A program made the translations under genes and the position numbers. This document shows, piece by piece, positions 4,156 to 5,728 of a stretch of DNA of 5,728 nt (position 1 is the stretch's first letter; every line of letters starts with the position of its first letter). Source of the DNA: an uncultured Clostridia bacterium. Its GTDB lineage: Bacteria > Bacillota > Clostridia > UMGS1883. The stretch is taken from positions 1 through 5,728 of the forward strand of contig CANQKL010000111.1 in assembly GCA_947624455.1 (NCBI GenBank), written 5' to 3'. A model generated the notes under the pieces. That model saw only the letters and a program-made list of their open reading frames with translations. It made no database searches and was not told the DNA's origin.

Positions 4156-5728
4156 CAAAATCCCTCCGAGCTGGTTTCTGCTCCGCCGGAGGAGCCGCTG
4201 TCGCCGCTGGGGGCGGTAGTCTCGCCGCCGGTGGGAGCGGTAGTTCCCCCGCCGCCAGAGGGCGCGGTAGTTTCACCGCCGCCGCTGGGGGCGGTAGTCT
4301 CGCCGCCGCCGGAGGGCGCGGTAGTTTCACCGCCGCTGGGGGCTGTAGTTTCGCCGCCGCCGGTTGGATAGGTGGGTTCGGCGGTTATTATATTTTCACC
4401 CGAGCTGGGGCCAGGCGTTGTCTCGCCGCCGCTGGGCGCGGTTGTCTCACCGCCGGAGGAAGGAGCCGAGGTCTGACCCTCATCATCGTCGTCATCGTCG
4501 TCCGAGCTGCTGGAACCACCGCTGGAGCCGCCGCTCTTTCTGCGCGAGCTGGAGGAGCCGGAGTAGCTGCCCTCGCTCAGCACGGTCTTGCTGCCCGTGG
4601 TCATGGGGTGGAGCTTGCAGCGGGTGGTGGGTATGCTGCCGACCTTGAATATCTGGCTCTCCACCCGCTCACAGTCGGGGTTGGCCCGCTGGCCGCTCTC
4701 GGAGCAGATCATCACCGAAACTTCCTTGCCGGGCTTTTCAAAATCCTTGTATTCCAGATCCTTGTGTATGGGCTGCATAACCTTGCGCCAGGTCTGCGCC
4801 GCGGGGTTGGAGGAAAAGCCGCTGAGGTTCTGGGGCTGGTCATAGCCGAACCAGACCGCGCCCACATAGTAGGGGGTCATGCCCACGAACCAGCGGTCGT
4901 TGCTGGCCTCGTTACCGGTAGTACCGGTCTTACCGGCAATCTCCATGCCGCTGAAATTGGCCATGGTGCCGCTGCCGTAGCTGACAACGTCCTTCAACAT
5001 GGATACCATGTCGGCGGCGGTCTTTTCGCTCATAGCTATATCGGTAACGGGTTCGCCGCTAAGTATAACGTTGCCGTTGGCGTCCAGCACCTTGGTGTAA
5101 AGGGTGGGCTTGATGTAGAAGCCATCGTTCACGAAGGGGCAGTACGCCGCCGTAAGCTCAAGTACGCTTACGCCGTCAGTGAGGCCGCCCAGGGCCAAAG
5201 GCGCCAGATCCTTGTCGGACAGCGTCTGATCGCCCACCTGACGGCTTTCCACCAGGGTGGAAATGTGCATCCGCTGGGTCAGGTACTTGAACGAGTTATC
5301 CACGCCCAGGTAACGGCAGACCTTGACAGCCGGCACGTTGCGGGAGTTAGCCAAGGCCCGGCGGACGGTGACGTTGCCCACGAAGCGACGGTCCACGTTC
5401 TTTGGGGTCCAGCCGTTGTAGTTTACGGGAGCGTCCTTGATGATGGAGTTGGGGGTTATAAGGCCGTACTCCATGGCCGGGCCGTAAACGGCGATGGGCT
5501 TGATAGTGGAACCGGGCTGGCGGTGGGAGTGGGTGGCCCTGTTAAGAGTGCGGTTGCCCTCCTTGTCGCCCCGGCCGCCCACAAGGGCCTTTACCTGACC
5601 GGTGTAGGGGTCCATTATGACCATGGCGGACTCGGGCTGAACCTCGCCCCTGCCCTTGGGGAAGGCGGAGGGGTCGGAGTACACCTGATCCATTATGGTC
5701 TGGAGCTTCATATCCTGGGCCAAATAAA
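4155..5728 (-). CDS. Penicillin-binding protein, transpeptidase domain and C-terminal tail (5' truncated by window edge)
   Basis: Cross-links peptidoglycan stem peptides on the outer face of the membrane. Numbering residues from the Leu codon at 5721-5723, the three transpeptidase motifs appear in order: S-T-I-K at 72-75 (nucleophile Ser72), S-R-N at 127-129 and K-T-G-T-T at 265-269. After the domain comes a Cys pattern (Cys340, Cys351, Cys369, then His372) of a kind I associate with Bacillota class A PBPs. The tail from about 382 is Ser-rich, then seven Asp (408-414), then GGETTAPS-type repeats (424-506), and is expected outside the cell. The frame is still open at the right edge (first full codon Tyr, 5724-5726), so the start, membrane anchor and any glycosyltransferase domain lie outside. 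Class A (PonA/PBP1-like) is likely but unproven; a monofunctional PBP cannot be excluded. The stop TGA (4157-4155) overlaps the next gene's ATG by one base, implying cotranscription. Confidence 0.93.
   Translation of the reverse strand, partial: YLAQDMKLQTIMDQVYSDPSAFPKGRGEVQPESAMVIMDPYTGQVKALVGGRGDKEGNRTLNRATHSHRQPGSTIKPIAVYGPAMEYGLITPNSIIKDAPVNYNGWTPKNVDRRFVGNVTVRRALANSRNVPAVKVCRYLGVDNSFKYLTQRMHISTLVESRQVGDQTLSDKDLAPLALGGLTDGVSVLELTAAYCPFVNDGFYIKPTLYTKVLDANGNVILSGEPVTDIAMSEKTAADMVSMLKDVVSYGSGTMANFSGMEIAGKTGTTGNEASNDRWFVGMTPYYVGAVWFGYDQPQNLSGFSSNPAAQTWRKVMQPIHKDLEYKDFEKPGKEVSVMICSESGQRANPDCERVESQIFKVGSIPTTRCKLHPMTTGSKTVLSEGSYSGSSSSRRKSGGSSGGSSSSDDDDDDDEGQTSAPSSGGETTAPSGGETTPGPSSGENIITAEPTYPTGGGETTAPSGGETTAPSGGGETTAPSGGGETTAPSGGGGTTAPTGGETTAPSGDSGSSGGAETSSEGF
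4162..4167 (-). promoter_or_regulatory. Ribosome binding site of the DUF6106-like gene
   Basis: GGAGGG on the minus strand lies 6 nt before the ATG at 4155-4153, inside the last codons of the PBP gene. It supports ATG (166 residues) over the TTG one codon upstream. Confidence 0.8.
4206..4454 (-). repeat. GGETTAPS repeats in the PBP tail
   Basis: Eight degenerate units of 24-27 bp encode Gly(2-4)-(Glu)-Thr-Thr-Ala-Pro-Ser/Thr, covering PBP residues 424-506. Two units at 424-440 are separated by a 14-residue non-repeat insert (441-454, with AT-rich codons such as AAT ATA ATA) from a gap-free run of six units (455-506, nucleotides 4206-4361). One unit has Gly for Glu (GGA for GAA, residue 493) and ends in Thr. 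All length differences are multiples of three, so the frame is kept. Such Pro/Thr/Gly repeats are typical of flexible extracellular linkers; function here is inference. Confidence 0.9.
4482..4502 (-). repeat. Poly-Asp codon run in the PBP tail
   Basis: Seven consecutive Asp codons (mixed GAC and GAT) encode residues 408-414, followed by Glu415. The run lies between the Ser-rich stretch (about 382-407) and the Gly/Thr/Pro repeats. The mixed codons argue against simple trinucleotide slippage as the only origin. It gives a dense negative patch on the expected extracellular side; cation binding is possible but untested. Confidence 0.85.

Noticed and set aside
3934..4371. Plus-strand proline-rich repeat protein (PPEGAVVSPP-type units), and a minus-strand Pro/Ala-rich frame at 4139-4330
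   Set aside because: Both are alternative-frame readings of the PBP repeat block; the correct frame is continuous with the transpeptidase domain.
4206..4454. Repeat block as a CRISPR array
   Set aside because: The units are directly tandem or near-tandem with no unique spacers and stay in frame within a gene.

Overview
This GC-rich window reads as one chromosomal segment of a Gram-positive Bacillota, most likely a Clostridia of the Oscillospiraceae/Ruminococcaceae type. The grounds are the gene order Nnr - alanine racemase - EndoAI/EndoA, strong AGGAGG-type ribosome binding sites, a consensus vegetative promoter, and a class A penicillin-binding protein with a long low-complexity tail. The genus is inference only. 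All six supported genes lie on the minus strand, so transcription runs from high to low coordinates.

From right to left: (1) 5728-4155 holds the 3' part of a penicillin-binding protein. It has a complete transpeptidase domain, then an extracytoplasmic tail with a Ser-rich stretch, seven consecutive Asp and eight copies of a Gly-Gly-Glu-Thr-Thr-Ala-Pro-Ser unit; the N-terminus lies outside the window. (2) A 166-residue two-helix membrane protein, resembling DUF6106, starts inside the PBP stop codon (TGATG) and ends at 3655. (3) A 171-bp intergenic region (3484-3654) holds a long GC-rich hairpin after the DUF6106-like gene and a separate inverted repeat just before the next gene. (4) A bifunctional NAD(P)HX epimerase/dehydratase (3483-1975) overlaps alanine racemase (2009-882) by 35 bp. 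(5) A 125-bp gap carries a textbook promoter (TTGACG, 17 bp, TATAAT) that should drive the toxin-antitoxin pair. (6) The pair is a ribbon-helix-helix EndoAI-type antitoxin (756-481) and an EndoA/MazF endoribonuclease (473-123, GTG start). (7) Positions 1-122 hold no gene I can support, but contain two adjacent strong hairpins, one with a plus-strand T-tract.

How the genes fit together: alanine racemase makes the D-alanine used in peptidoglycan, and the PBP cross-links that peptidoglycan, so much of the window is cell-envelope housekeeping. Nnr repairs damaged NAD(P)H hydrates. Its placement before alr and mazEF is a commonly seen Bacillota arrangement, not proof of a shared pathway.

I see no mobile element, CRISPR array, tRNA, rRNA or clearly novel system. 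The points most worth a second look are the repeat-bearing PBP tail with its two-unit duplication, the paired hairpins at the left edge, the inverted repeat before nnr, and the DUF6106-like partner of the PBP.
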